A stretch of 64,000 nucleotides of DNA from Sphingomonas beigongshangi (GTDB lineage Bacteria; Pseudomonadota; Alphaproteobacteria; Sphingomonadales; Sphingomonadaceae), in NCBI RefSeq assembly GCF_016820445.1, contig NZ_JADHDT010000006.1, positions 62,001 through 126,000 on the forward strand, written 5' to 3'. How positions within the stretch are numbered: the first letter of the stretch is position 1; each line of letters begins with the position of its first letter. Position numbers and translations under genes: made by a program. Of this stretch, positions 42,995 through 51,947 are shown piece by piece. The notes below the pieces were generated by a model. The model was given only the letters and a program-made list of their open reading frames with translations, did not search any database and was not told the origin of the DNA.

Positions 42995-43030
42995 GATTGA
43001 TCGATTGGTTCGATCGCGTATCGAATTCCT
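42995..43030 (+). promoter_or_regulatory. Possible peroxide-response operator upstream of ahpC
   Basis: Repeated GAT/ATC half-sites occur here (ATTGATCGATTGG, then TTCGATC and ATCGAAT) at roughly one-turn spacing, about 70-100 bases before ahpC. The arrangement is reminiscent of an OxyR site but does not match the consensus well. Confidence 0.25.
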
Positions 43031-43096
43031 CTCCATTTTGCACTGCGGCATGAAATGGCTACATCCGTCGCATCCATTCCAACGCGGAGACCATTC

Positions 43097-43660
43097 ATGT
43101 CGCTCATCGGCAGCCAGCTGAAGCCGTTCACCACCCAGGCCTACAAGCAGGGCAAGTTCGTCACCGTCTCCGACAGCGACGTGCTGGGCCAGTGGGCGGT
43201 GTTCTTCTTCTATCCGGCCGATTTCACCTTCGTCTGCCCGACGGAACTCGAGGACCTGGCCGACATCTACCCGACGCTGCGCAAGATGGGCGTCGAGGTG
43301 TACAGCGTGTCGACCGACACGCACTTCAGCCACAAGGCGTGGCACGACACCTCGCCGGCGATCGGCAAGATCGACTATTTCATGCTGGGCGACCAGAACC
43401 ACACGATCTCGAACAACTTCGAGATCCTGCGCGCCGGCCAGGGCCTGGCCGATCGCGGCACCTTCGTCGTCGATCCGCAGGGCGTAATCCAGCTGGTCGA
43501 GATCACGTCGGAAGGCGTCGGCCGCAATGCCGCCGAGCTGCTGCGCAAGATCAAGGCGGCGCAATATATCGCGGCGCATCCGGGTGAAGTCTGCCCGGCC
43601 AAGTGGGAAGAGGGCGAGGAGACGCTCGCGCCCAGCCTCGACCTCGTCGGCAAGATCTGA
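43097..43660 (+). CDS. ahpC: Alkyl hydroperoxide reductase, peroxiredoxin subunit
   Basis: This 187-residue typical 2-Cys peroxiredoxin reduces H2O2 and organic peroxides. The peroxidatic Cys is in [12 protein letters not shown] near residue 47 and the resolving Cys in GEVCPAKW near 166. The Thr and Arg of the active site are also present ([22 protein letters not shown]). The ATG at 43097 is preceded by GGAGA; a longer frame starts at 43055. AhpF, its electron donor, follows after 174 bases that include a large palindrome and a terminator. Confidence 0.96.
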   Translation: MSLIGSQLKPFTTQAYKQGKFVTVSDSDVLGQWAVFFFYPADFTFVCPTELEDLADIYPTLRKMGVEVYSVSTDTHFSHKAWHDTSPAIGKIDYFMLGDQNHTISNNFEILRAGQGLADRGTFVVDPQGVIQLVEITSEGVGRNAAELLRKIKAAQYIAAHPGEVCPAKWEEGEETLAPSLDLVGKI

Positions 43661-43701
43661 CGCGACGCGCGTGTCGCCGCCTGGGCGGGGACACGATGAC
43701 G

Positions 43702-43735
43702 CGGCGCCGGGACGCGGCGCCGCGTCCCGGCGCCG
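43702..43735. repeat. 34-base perfect palindrome between ahpC and ahpF
   Basis: CGGCGCCGGGACGCGGC followed by its exact reverse complement GCCGCGTCCCGGCGCCG makes a perfect 34-base dyad with no spacer. In RNA it would form a very stable stem ending in a tight turn. It lacks a T-run of its own and sits 42 bases after the ahpC stop. Confidence 0.9.
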
Positions 43736-43774
43736 GAGAGTGCGACCGCGGGCCCTCGCGCGCAGGCGCCCGTC

Positions 43775-43809
43775 AAGGCCCGGGTCGCGGCGCGATCCGG
43801 GCCTTTTCT
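43775..43809 (+). terminator. Intrinsic terminator between ahpC and ahpF
   Basis: AAGGCCCGG at 43775-43783 pairs with CCGGGCCTT at 43797-43805, with TCGC/GCGA continuing the stem toward a three-base loop, followed by TTCTT. This would limit read-through from ahpC into ahpF. Confidence 0.75.
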
Positions 43810-43834
43810 TCCAATACCATGACGGGGATTTCCC

Positions 43835-45418
43835 ATGCTCGACGCCAATCTGACACAGCAGCTCAAGGGCTATCTGGTCAACATCCGCCAGCCGATCGAG
43901 CTGGTCGCGAGCCTGGGCGACGATGCCAAGTCGCGCCAGATGGATTCGCTGCTCGATGAGATCGCGGCTCTGTCCGACATGATCACGCGGGCCGACGGCG
44001 CCGACGCGCGGCGGCCCAGCTTTCTCATCCGCCGAGCCGGCACCGACATCGGCGTGCGCTTCGCCGGCCTGCCGATGGGTCACGAGTTCACGAGCCTGGT
44101 GCTCGCGCTGCTGCAGGTCGGCGGCCACCCGTCCAAGGCCGCGCAGGACCTGATCGCACAGGTACAGGCGCTCGACGGAGACTATGCGTTCGAGACCTAT
44201 TTCTCCCTCTCCTGCCAAAATTGCCCGGACGTCGTGCAGGCGCTCAACCTGATGGCGGTGCTCAATCCGCGGATCAGCCACGTCGCGATCGACGGCGGCC
44301 TGTTCCAGGACGAGGTGACCGCGCGAAAGGTGATGGCGGTGCCCACCGTCTTCCTCAACGGCGAACCCTTCGGCCAGGGCCGCATGGAGCTGGAGCAGAT
44401 CGTCGCCCGGCTCGACACCGGCAGCAGCGCGCGCGCCGCAGAAAAGCTCGCCGGCAAGGAGGCGTTCGACGTTCTGGTCGTCGGCGGCGGTCCCGCCGGC
44501 GCGGCCGCGGCGATCTATGCGGCGCGCAAGGGCATCCGCACCGGCCTGCTTGCCGAACGCTTCGGCGGACAGGTGCTCGACACGATGGGGATCGAGAATT
44601 TCCCGTCGGTCCCCTATACCGAAGGTCCGAAGCTCGTCGCGCAGATGGAAAGCCACGTGCGCGACTATGACGTCGACCTGATGACGCTGCAGCGTGCGGC
44701 GAAACTGGTCCCGGCGGCCGATGCCGGCGGCCTGCACGAACTGGTGCTGGAGAACGGGTCGTCGCTGCGGGCTCGCGCGGTGATCCTCTCGACCGGCGCG
44801 CGCTGGCGGACGATGAACGTGCCGGGCGAGGCGGAATATCGCAACAAGGGCGTGGCCTATTGCCCGCACTGCGATGGCCCGTTGTTCAAAGGGAAGCGCG
44901 TTGCGGTGATCGGCGGCGGCAATTCCGGCGTCGAGGCGGCGATCGATCTCGCCGGCATCGTCGCCCATGTGACGCTGATCGAGTATGACGGCGCGCTCAG
45001 GGCCGATGCGGTGCTGCAGCGCAAGCTCGCCAGCCTCGGCAACGTCCGCGTCGTCACCAACGCGCTGACCACCGAAGTCCATGGCGACGGTGAGCGGGTG
45101 AACGGGCTGACCTACGAGGATCGCGCCGAAGGGTCGCTGCATCGGATCGATCTGGAGGGCGTCTTCGTCCAGATCGGGCTGGTGCCCAATACCGAGTGGC
45201 TGAGCGACGCGGTGACCTTGTCCGCCCGGGGCGAGATCGAGGTCGATCATCGCGGCGCGACGTCGCGCAGCGGCCTCTTCGCGGCGGGCGACGCCACGAC
45301 GACGCCGTTCAAGCAGATCGTGGTGGCCAGCGGCGAAGGCTCCCGCGCCGCCCTCGCGGCCTTCGACTATCTGATCAGGCTCGCCCCTGTGGACGCCGGC
45401 GTGCTGGAAGCGGCCTAG
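43835..45418 (+). CDS. ahpF: Alkyl hydroperoxide reductase, flavoprotein subunit
   Basis: This 527-residue NADH-dependent FAD enzyme regenerates AhpC. The N-terminal double-thioredoxin domain has redox pair CQNC near residue 127. The FAD part begins with [19 protein letters not shown], the thioredoxin-reductase-like active pair is CPHC near 343, the NADH site is [17 protein letters not shown], and the last FAD motif is [19 protein letters not shown]. Full length. The peroxide-defence pair ahpC-ahpF is separated by a terminator, so ahpF is expected at a lower level or has its own promoter. Confidence 0.96.
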   Translation: MLDANLTQQLKGYLVNIRQPIELVASLGDDAKSRQMDSLLDEIAALSDMITRADGADARRPSFLIRRAGTDIGVRFAGLPMGHEFTSLVLALLQVGGHPSKAAQDLIAQVQALDGDYAFETYFSLSCQNCPDVVQALNLMAVLNPRISHVAIDGGLFQDEVTARKVMAVPTVFLNGEPFGQGRMELEQIVARLDTGSSARAAEKLAGKEAFDVLVVGGGPAGAAAAIYAARKGIRTGLLAERFGGQVLDTMGIENFPSVPYTEGPKLVAQMESHVRDYDVDLMTLQRAAKLVPAADAGGLHELVLENGSSLRARAVILSTGARWRTMNVPGEAEYRNKGVAYCPHCDGPLFKGKRVAVIGGGNSGVEAAIDLAGIVAHVTLIEYDGALRADAVLQRKLASLGNVRVVTNALTTEVHGDGERVNGLTYEDRAEGSLHRIDLEGVFVQIGLVPNTEWLSDAVTLSARGEIEVDHRGATSRSGLFAAGDATTTPFKQIVVASGEGSRAALAAFDYLIRLAPVDAGVLEAA

Positions 45419-45490
45419 TCGAACTGGCGCCCTAAGCGTGCCGCCGCAACGTCACCCCCGCCGATCCGGCGGCGTGACGGTGCGGCCCGC

Positions 45491-46201
45491 TCACCGCCCC
45501 CGCCAGATCTTCAACGCGGCGTCGGGCGACAGCCCGCCCTGATGCGCGGGGCAACGCTGGTATTTGAAGGCCTTGTCCAGGCAGATCCACACCTCGTCCA
45601 GCCAACCCTGGCGGCTGGCGGTCACGCGCATCATGTCGGCCGTCATGCCCGGATTGGCCTTTGCCATCGCCTCCGCAAAGCCGCCCGCCGTCAGCGTCTG
45701 ACGCGAGAGCGCATCCATGTCGGGATATCGCAGCTTGCCGTACAGCCCGGTCGACTTCGCGAAATAGGTCGCAGGCGTGTAGCCGGCCATGCAGGTGCCG
45801 TGCTTCGACCATTCGTGCTGCAGCAGTTGCGCCGACGGCGTCGAACAGATGTTGCGCCGGATCACGGCGGGGGGCAGCAGCGCCGTCGCCTTGCAATATT
45901 GCGGCCAATCCTTGCCGATTCCGTCCGGCCACAGGCCATGCAGCGTGAAGCCGAAGCGGTTCTGGCGGCCGCACTGGAACGCCGCGCTCGCGTCACGATC
46001 GTGGGCGCGGCAATAGCCGGGTGCCCATGTGATCGCGAGCGTGTAACCGCCGATCGGCAGCAACCGCTGCGGCTGCTCCGCATTCGCCACGTCGGGATGC
46101 GGCCGCTGCACCTTCGCAGGCACGGTACATTGATAGGCCTGTGCCCCCGCGACGGTAGGCGCGACGAGGGCTGCGGCGGCGGCGAGCAAGCGCAGGATCA
46201 T
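45491..46201 (-). CDS. Secreted ribonuclease T2 family enzyme
   Basis: This 236-residue exported RNase has a signal peptide (MILRLLAAAAALVAPTVAGA) and both catalytic segments of RNase T2: FTLHGLWPDG near residue 88 (first His) and HEWSKHGTC near 130 (Glu, Lys and second His). Six or more cysteines suggest disulfides. Enzymes of this family cleave single-stranded RNA in the periplasm or outside the cell, often to scavenge nucleotides or phosphate. The ATG at 46201 overlaps the end of the small membrane protein gene (46198), so the two are coupled. Confidence 0.93.
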   Translation of the reverse strand: MILRLLAAAAALVAPTVAGAQAYQCTVPAKVQRPHPDVANAEQPQRLLPIGGYTLAITWAPGYCRAHDRDASAAFQCGRQNRFGFTLHGLWPDGIGKDWPQYCKATALLPPAVIRRNICSTPSAQLLQHEWSKHGTCMAGYTPATYFAKSTGLYGKLRYPDMDALSRQTLTAGGFAEAMAKANPGMTADMMRVTASRQGWLDEVWICLDKAFKYQRCPAHQGGLSPDAALKIWRGR

Positions 46202-46641
46202 ACGAGCGGCGCGTCCTCTTCGATATCGCGCCCCTCGCCGAACCATTCCTTCGCATCGGGGCGGAACAGCATGGTGGCGGCGGCGATGTACAGAATGTTC
46301 GCAGCCACGCCGATCACGACCGCGAGGACCGAGGGCGCCTTGCCCGTGGCGATCAGATAGACGGCGGAAAGGATACCGAACGCGCCGAAGGCGGCGAAGA
46401 CGACCTGTATCCACTTGGCGACCACGCTGGCTTTGCGCGCGATGAAGAACCAGAGCGCGACCGCGATCAGAACGCCGACCAGCGTCATGGCAGGGAGGAA
46501 CCAGCGTGCGTTCGCCAGGAGTGGATTGGCGTCCAGCGCCGCCTGCGACGTCTTCCAGTTGAGCGCGCTGTTGATCCATCCGATCACCAGGCTGCCCCAA
46601 TAGAATTGCTCAAAACGGGCGATCGACGGCGGCTTGATCAT
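46198..46641 (-). CDS. Small polytopic membrane protein
   Basis: This 147-residue protein has four predicted membrane helices and an acidic C-terminal tail (AKEWFGEGRDIEEDAPLV). The N-terminal part includes FEQFYWGSLVIGWINSALNW. No family is recognised with confidence. The ATG is supported by a GGGGGGAG seven bases upstream. Its stop overlaps the RNase T2 start, suggesting a functional link or a shared promoter only. Confidence 0.78.
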   Translation of the reverse strand: MIKPPSIARFEQFYWGSLVIGWINSALNWKTSQAALDANPLLANARWFLPAMTLVGVLIAVALWFFIARKASVVAKWIQVVFAAFGAFGILSAVYLIATGKAPSVLAVVIGVAANILYIAAATMLFRPDAKEWFGEGRDIEEDAPLV

Positions 46642-46712
46642 GTTAGCTCCCCCCTCAGAGATGGTACGCCGAGCCTAGCTTTCCCGGCGCCGCGCGCAAG
46701 CCGGATCGCGCG

Positions 46713-47558
46713 TCAGAGCAACGCGAAATCCAGCCCGATGTCCGCCGCCGGCGCGGACTGCGTAAGGCGCCCGACCGAGACATAGGTGACCCCGGTCTCG
46801 GCGATGGCGCGGATCGTGTCGAGGCGGACGCCGCCGGAAGCCTCCGTCGGCACGCGTCCCGCCACCAGCGCCACGGCCTCGCGCAGCACCGCGGGCACCA
46901 TGTTGTCGAGCAGCAGATGCGTCGCCCCCGCCTCCAGCGCCGGCGCGATCTGGTCGATGCGATCGACCTCGACGATCACCTGTTCGATGCCCGCCGCGAC
47001 CGCGCGCGTCACGGCGGTGCCGATGTCGCCCGCCACCGCCACGTGATTGTCCTTGATCATCGCCGCATCCCACAGGCCCATGCGATGGTTGCGCGCGCCG
47101 CCGGTGCGGGTCGCATATTTCTCCAGCCGGCGCAGCCCGGGGATCGTCTTGCGCGTGTCGAGCAGCGTCGCGCCCGTCCCGGCCATCGCGTCGACATAAC
47201 GCGCGGTCAGCGTGGCGATGCCCGACAGGTGCTGGACCGTATTCAGCGCGGATCGTTCGGCCGTGAGCAGGGCGCGCGCCTGCCCCTCGACACGCATCAG
47301 CATGGCGCCCGCCGCGGCGCGCGCACCCTCTTCCGCCAGGATCTCGACGGAGACGGCAGGATCGAGCGCGCGGAAGAAGGCCTGCGCGATAGGCAGGCCG
47401 GCGACGACGATGTCCTCGCGCGTCGCCATCGCTCCGGCGAAACGGGCATCCGCCGGGATCACGGCTTCGGCGGTGACATCGCCGCCTTCGCCCAGATCCT
47501 CCGCCAGCGTCGCCGCGACGAAGGCGGCGAGGTCGAACCCGTCGATCGCGAAGGCCAT
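46713..47558 (-). CDS. nadC: Nicotinate-nucleotide pyrophosphorylase (quinolinate phosphoribosyltransferase)
   Basis: This 281-residue enzyme converts quinolinate and PRPP to nicotinate mononucleotide in NAD synthesis. Conserved segments are AEDLGEGGDVTAEAV, ALNTVQHLSGIAT, LLDTRKTIPGLRRLEKYA with the substrate-binding Arg/Lys, GARNHRMGLWDAAMIKDNH and EASGGVRLDTIRAIAETGV. The ATG at 47558 overlaps the nadA stop by one base (TGATG). No nadB gene lies between or beside them. Confidence 0.95.
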   Translation of the reverse strand: MAFAIDGFDLAAFVAATLAEDLGEGGDVTAEAVIPADARFAGAMATREDIVVAGLPIAQAFFRALDPAVSVEILAEEGARAAAGAMLMRVEGQARALLTAERSALNTVQHLSGIATLTARYVDAMAGTGATLLDTRKTIPGLRRLEKYATRTGGARNHRMGLWDAAMIKDNHVAVAGDIGTAVTRAVAAGIEQVIVEVDRIDQIAPALEAGATHLLLDNMVPAVLREAVALVAGRVPTEASGGVRLDTIRAIAETGVTYVSVGRLTQSAPAADIGLDFALL

Positions 47559-48556
47559 CAGTCGCCGGTCACCTTGGCGGGGCCGAGGTCGCCCTGCCCC
47601 ACCGTGCCGGATGCCATGGCAAGCATCGCGTCGAGGCTCTTTTTCGCCTTGAGGCGAAGGTCGTCGCCGATTTCGATCCGCGGCTCGAGGTCGCGCAGCG
47701 CGACGTAGAGCTTTTCCATCGTATTGAGCGCCATATACGGACAGATGTTGCAATTGCAGTTACCATCCGCACCGGGCGCACCGATGAAACGCTTGCCGGG
47801 CAACGCCTTTTCCATCTGGTGGATGATGTGCGGCTCGGTCGCCACGATCAGCGTGTCGCCGGGCATCGCCATCGCGAATTCGAGGATGCCCCGCGTCGAG
47901 CCGACATAATCGGCATGATCGAGGATCACTGCGGGGCACTCCGGATGCGCCGCGATCGGCGCCGACGGATGCTGGGCGCGGAGCTTCAGCAGTTCGGTCT
48001 CGCTGAACGCCTCGTGCACGATGCACACCCCCGGCCACAGCAGCAGGTCGCGCCCCGTCTTGCGGGCGAGATAGCCGCCAAGGTTGCGGTCGGGCCCGAA
48101 GATGATCTTCTGGTCGCGCGGCAGCTGCGCGAGGATGGTTTCGGCCGACGACGAGGTGACGATGATGTCGCTGAGCGCCTTCACCTCGGTCGAGCAGTTG
48201 ATGTAGGTGAGCGCGATGTGATCGGGATGCGCGGCGCGGAACGCGGCGAATTGTTCGGGCGGACAGCTGTCCTCCAGGCTGCATCCGGCGTCCATGTCGG
48301 GCAGTACCACGACCTTGTCTGGCGACAGGATCTTCGCCGTCTCCGCCATGAAGCGAACGCCGCAGAAGGCGATCACCTCCGCGTCCGTCGCCTGCGCCTT
48401 GCGGCTGAGGTCGAGGCTGTCGCCGACGAAATCGGCGAGATCCTGGAGCTCCGGCTTCTGGTAATAATGCGCCAGGATGACGGCATTGCGCTCGCGGCGC
48501 AGGCGTTCGATCTCGGCGCGCAGGTCGACGCCGGAGAGGGGCTTGGACTGGTCCAT
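47558..48556 (-). CDS. nadA: Quinolinate synthase A
   Basis: This 332-residue [4Fe-4S] enzyme condenses iminoaspartate with dihydroxyacetone phosphate to quinolinate. Visible features are AVILAHYYQKPELQDLADFV, cluster-cysteine regions (FCGVRFMAETAKILSP, GCSLEDSCPPEQF, the late NCNCNICPYMALNT) and TEPHIIHQMEKALPGK. I take the ATG at 48556 (MDQSKPLSG); the frame to 48634 is longer than needed. The expected partner that makes iminoaspartate (NadB or aspartate dehydrogenase) is not in the window. Confidence 0.94.
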   Translation of the reverse strand: MDQSKPLSGVDLRAEIERLRRERNAVILAHYYQKPELQDLADFVGDSLDLSRKAQATDAEVIAFCGVRFMAETAKILSPDKVVVLPDMDAGCSLEDSCPPEQFAAFRAAHPDHIALTYINCSTEVKALSDIIVTSSSAETILAQLPRDQKIIFGPDRNLGGYLARKTGRDLLLWPGVCIVHEAFSETELLKLRAQHPSAPIAAHPECPAVILDHADYVGSTRGILEFAMAMPGDTLIVATEPHIIHQMEKALPGKRFIGAPGADGNCNCNICPYMALNTMEKLYVALRDLEPRIEIGDDLRLKAKKSLDAMLAMASGTVGQGDLGPAKVTGD

Positions 48557-48697
48557 CGTATCCGCGCCATGGCCCGCGGCGGGATCGGAATCAAGGCTGG
48601 TGCGACAGGCATCGACGCGACGGGGCGGGAGCATCCCCGCCCTGCCTATCCCGGGGAAACGATGACGGCAAATTCCCGTCCCCGGCAGTCCCGACGA

Positions 48698-49426
48698 TCA
48701 ACGGGCGTTCGCCGTCACCTCCTCGAGCGAGCGCGAGACGTCCCAGCGCTCGTCGTTGCTGACGGGTTCGTCCGCGAAGCTGACCCGCACGCTGGCGTCG
48801 ATACCGGCCGCGCGCAGCGGCATGGCGAAGCTTCGCTCGATCGCGTGCCGCGTCGCGTCGTGCGCAAGCTTCATCGGCATCGCATCACGCGCCTGACGAA
48901 GCAGCTCCGCCTGCCCCGCCTTGCGGTTCGCGGTCTCGAGGCGCTGGTCGGCGTCGGTGATGTGCGACAGCAGGCCTCCGGAGCCATATTCCCGGATCGC
49001 CGCCAGATCGACCTGCGGTCCGTCGATCTCCAGCCCCGGCAGCTTCACCAGCAGCAGGCGGTGGGCGGCATCCCAGCGAACGTCGCGCTGCGTCAGCTTG
49101 CCGAGGTCGACCTCGTAGCGGACCATGCCCGGCATGATCAGCGTCTTTTCGGTTGCCAGGCCCATCTGCGTCTGGCGCGAGGTGACGACGGCGACGTAGC
49201 GCGCGGCGAAGGCGGAGAGACGGTTCTGCTCGCGCAGACCCTCCAGGCTGGCGCTCGCGATCGTGGTCGGATCAGGCGACAGGCGCGCGGCGACATAACG
49301 CTGCACGACCCACAGGATGAGCAGCGCGGCCAGCGCGAGCAGGACGAGGATCCCGGCCGCCTTGGCCAGGAACCCGCCCAGCGTCCCGCCCCGGTGCGGC
49401 GGGATCGTCGTCACTTCGTCCGCCAT
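48698..49426 (-). CDS. DUF4230-family membrane-anchored protein
   Basis: This 242-residue protein has one N-terminal membrane helix (GILVLLALAALLILWVVQRY) and a soluble domain matching the DUF4230 pattern (SRQTQMGLATEKTLIMPGMVRYEVDLGKL, then LLLVKLPGLEIDGPQVDL). The domain should face the periplasm. Function unknown. Its ATG lies within the last codons of the metallo-beta-lactamase-fold gene (16-base overlap). Confidence 0.8.
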   Translation of the reverse strand: MADEVTTIPPHRGGTLGGFLAKAAGILVLLALAALLILWVVQRYVAARLSPDPTTIASASLEGLREQNRLSAFAARYVAVVTSRQTQMGLATEKTLIMPGMVRYEVDLGKLTQRDVRWDAAHRLLLVKLPGLEIDGPQVDLAAIREYGSGGLLSHITDADQRLETANRKAGQAELLRQARDAMPMKLAHDATRHAIERSFAMPLRAAGIDASVRVSFADEPVSNDERWDVSRSLEEVTANAR

Positions 49427-50268
49427 CCGCCGTCCTCCTGTACGATGATGTCGCGGCGGTGGAGATCGAGCAGATGCGCGAGCGTCGAGCGCTCCGCCGC
49501 GCGGACCAGGCGGGGGTCCAGCCCGACGTACATGCTCGCCACCATCGCCGGCAGCGACACGATGGCGCCGTCGCGCAGGAGCCGCAGGATCTGCCCCTCC
49601 CGCTGCTTGCGATGGCCGAGCATGCCGCGCACCAGGCGCTGCGGCCGTTCGACCGCCTCGCCGTGACCCGGATAATAGACGCGATCGTCGCGGCCGAGGA
49701 GCAGCTCCAGGCTCGCCATGTAATCGCCCATGTCGCCGTCGGGCGGCGACACGACGCTGGTCGCCCAGCCCATGACATGGTCACCGGAAAACAAGGCACC
49801 GCTTTCCGGCAGCGCGAAGGCGAGATGGTTCGACGTGTGACCCGGCGTCGCCAGGGCGGTGAGCGTCCAGTCGTGTCCCGATACCGTATCGCCGTCGGCC
49901 ATCACGCGGTCGGGCGCATAGGCGGCATCGAACGCCTCGTCGTGGCGAGGATCGCCGCCGCTGACGTGCGTCGGCGCCGCGCCGACGATCGGCGCGCCCG
50001 TCGCGGCGGCGAGCGGCCTGCTGCCCGGGCTATGATCGCGATGGTGATGCGTGACCAGGATCGCACGGACCGGACGGTCGCCGATGACGCGCAGCAACGC
50101 GGCGATATGGGCGGGGTCGTCGGGCCCGGGATCGATGACGGCGACGTCCTCGGTCCCGACCAGATGGGACTGCGTGCCCGTGAAGGTATAGGCCGACCCA
50201 TTGGGTGCGAGCAGGCGCGTGACCCGCGGCTCGAGCGGGATCGGGATTCCGGTCGGGTGCTCGGCCAT
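49411..50268 (-). CDS. Metallo-beta-lactamase-fold hydrolase
   Basis: This 285-residue enzyme has the dinuclear metal motif HHHRDHS (HxHxDH) near residue 75, a later conserved His in ATPGHTSNHLAF, Asp in FSGDHVMG and a final His in YYPGHGEAV. This layout and the C-terminal winged-helix-like region (LRLLRDGAIVSLPAMVASMY) resemble the LACTB2/glyoxalase-II-like group rather than a true beta-lactamase. Substrate unknown. I take the ATG at 50268 (MAEHPTG); the longer frame upstream is arginine-rich shadow. Confidence 0.87.
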   Translation of the reverse strand: MAEHPTGIPIPLEPRVTRLLAPNGSAYTFTGTQSHLVGTEDVAVIDPGPDDPAHIAALLRVIGDRPVRAILVTHHHRDHSPGSRPLAAATGAPIVGAAPTHVSGGDPRHDEAFDAAYAPDRVMADGDTVSGHDWTLTALATPGHTSNHLAFALPESGALFSGDHVMGWATSVVSPPDGDMGDYMASLELLLGRDDRVYYPGHGEAVERPQRLVRGMLGHRKQREGQILRLLRDGAIVSLPAMVASMYVGLDPRLVRAAERSTLAHLLDLHRRDIIVQEDGGWRTK

Positions 50269-50402
50269 TGCAGTCGATGTGGCCCGCGCGGGCCGGGAAG
50301 GCAAGGGGCGGGACAAGAGACGCCCCGCCCGCGAGGGAAACGGGCGGGCGGGGCGGCATGCCGACGGGAAGCCGATCGGCATGGCTAAGCCTTGGCGAAC
50401 GC

Positions 50403-51947
50403 TCAATCGTCCTTGTCGGGCGACGCCATTTCCTGGCGCAGTTCGGCGATGGCGGAGTCCATTTCGGCCAGGGCCTCTGCGCGATCGCTCTCGGGCATGT
50501 CGCGATTGTCGCGGATCGTCGCGCGCGACGCCTCGACGCTCGCGAGCGCGCTGCTCAGCGCCGACCGCCGAATTTCACCGGAGCGCGCGGCCGTTTCGGC
50601 ACCGGACCGCGACGCCGCCTGGATGCGGTTGGCGCAGACGATCATGACGCGCTTGCCCGCCTTCTGCGTGTTGATGACGAACTGGCGCGGACCGCCGTCG
50701 GCGCCGTCGACGCAGGTACGCTGCGTGACCTGCGGCGCATTGGCCATCGCACGGGCGACCATCGCGTCGATCTGCGCCTGGCTGAAGCCCGATCCGCCGA
50801 CGCCGTCACCGACCACATGGACCTGTCCGTCGCGCGCCACGCGCTGGACGATGACATGGCGGGGCGCGGCGGGCGGCGTCGGCGCGGCGGGCGCTTCCGG
50901 CGGGACAGCGGCCGCAGGAGGCGCGGGCGGCGCCGGCGGCGCGGGCGGCGCCGGCGGGACAGCCTGCAGATCGACGCCCACGGCCGCGCCGACCTTGCCG
51001 GTGATTGCGGCGGCGGCGCTGGTCCCCGACGCGGTCAGGCCCAGGCCGACGAGCGCGACGATGGAGACGATCGTACCGCCCGCGGCGATGCGGCGGCGAG
51101 AGCGTGGCGAGGTGGACAGCATCCGGATTCTCCCTTTCAGATCGTCGATGGTGTGAAGATGACAGGCGGCCGATACGGCACCGCCGTGTGCGGCCTTGAC
51201 GATGGCGCAGGCATAGGTGTGGCGATCGATCGCGGACCGGCCGGCGAGGACGCGTGCGTCGTTGGCGAGCTCCTGATCGGCGCGAAAGGCGCGAAAGGCC
51301 CGCCATGCCACCGGATTGAACCAGTGCAGCGCGAGCACGGCCAGCGCGATCCAGTTGGCGGCGAGGTCGCCGCGCTGGTGGTGGCCGATCTCGTGCTCCA
51401 GCGCGAGCGCACGCTCGTCGCTGTCGTAGCGATCCGCAAAATCGAGCGGAAAGGCGACGTAGCGGCGCACGATCCCGAAGGCGAGCGGACCAGGCGCAGC
51501 CGCGCTGGCAATGACGCGGACGCCGCGCATATGCTCCACCGCCGCCGCGGTGGCGACCATGCGGCGACAGAAGCGCGCGTGGCGCGTCAGATGCCAGACG
51601 AGGAAGGCCCCTGCCCCGACCGCCCAGATCAAGCCTAGGATCAGACCCAGCGACGGCCAGTCGACTCCCCGCGCCGCGGCGACCGGTGCGGCGGCGGCAT
51701 CGGGGTCGACGATCAGCACGCTGATCGTTTCGCCGGCATGGCTGATGGGGGTCGTCACCGCGCGGTGGAAGGCGGTCGGCAACGGCGGCAGGACCAGTCG
51801 CAGCACGGGCAGCGCCCAGAGTGCATAAGCGACCTGCGGCCCGAAGGTGCGTCGCACCTGCCGGCGCAGCGCGAAAACCAACAGCATCAGCAGGGTCGAG
51901 GCGATCAAGGCCTCCACCGCCCAGGCGGCGATCGCCGGCGCGGTCAC
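50403..51947 (-). CDS. BlaR1-type M56 peptidase
   Basis: This 514-residue membrane protein has four N-terminal helices, a cytoplasmic zinc-peptidase domain with HEIGHH near residue 186 and DQELANDARVL as the third ligand region, another helix near 290-310, and a periplasmic tail. The tail begins with repeated PPAPPA units (about 335-365) and contains no penicillin-binding sensor domain of BlaR1, ending in an alpha-helical charged region. M56 peptidases cut a repressor when a signal arrives. Its gene overlaps the BlaI-type repressor (ATGA at 51944-51947), the usual pairing. The signal is unknown. Confidence 0.9.
   Translation of the reverse strand: MTAPAIAAWAVEALIASTLLMLLVFALRRQVRRTFGPQVAYALWALPVLRLVLPPLPTAFHRAVTTPISHAGETISVLIVDPDAAAAPVAAARGVDWPSLGLILGLIWAVGAGAFLVWHLTRHARFCRRMVATAAAVEHMRGVRVIASAAAPGPLAFGIVRRYVAFPLDFADRYDSDERALALEHEIGHHQRGDLAANWIALAVLALHWFNPVAWRAFRAFRADQELANDARVLAGRSAIDRHTYACAIVKAAHGGAVSAACHLHTIDDLKGRIRMLSTSPRSRRRIAAGGTIVSIVALVGLGLTASGTSAAAAITGKVGAAVGVDLQAVPPAPPAPPAPPAPPAAAVPPEAPAAPTPPAAPRHVIVQRVARDGQVHVVGDGVGGSGFSQAQIDAMVARAMANAPQVTQRTCVDGADGGPRQFVINTQKAGKRVMIVCANRIQAASRSGAETAARSGEIRRSALSSALASVEASRATIRDNRDMPESDRAEALAEMDSAIAELRQEMASPDKDD

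Noticed and set aside
42995..43030. A firm OxyR operator upstream of ahpC
   Set aside because: Half-site spacing and sequence do not match the ATAG-N7-CTAT pattern well; kept only as a weak candidate.
49411..50268. Class B beta-lactamase next to the BlaI/BlaR-like pair
   Set aside because: No signal peptide, and the C-terminal helical region matches LACTB2/glyoxalase-II-like hydrolases.
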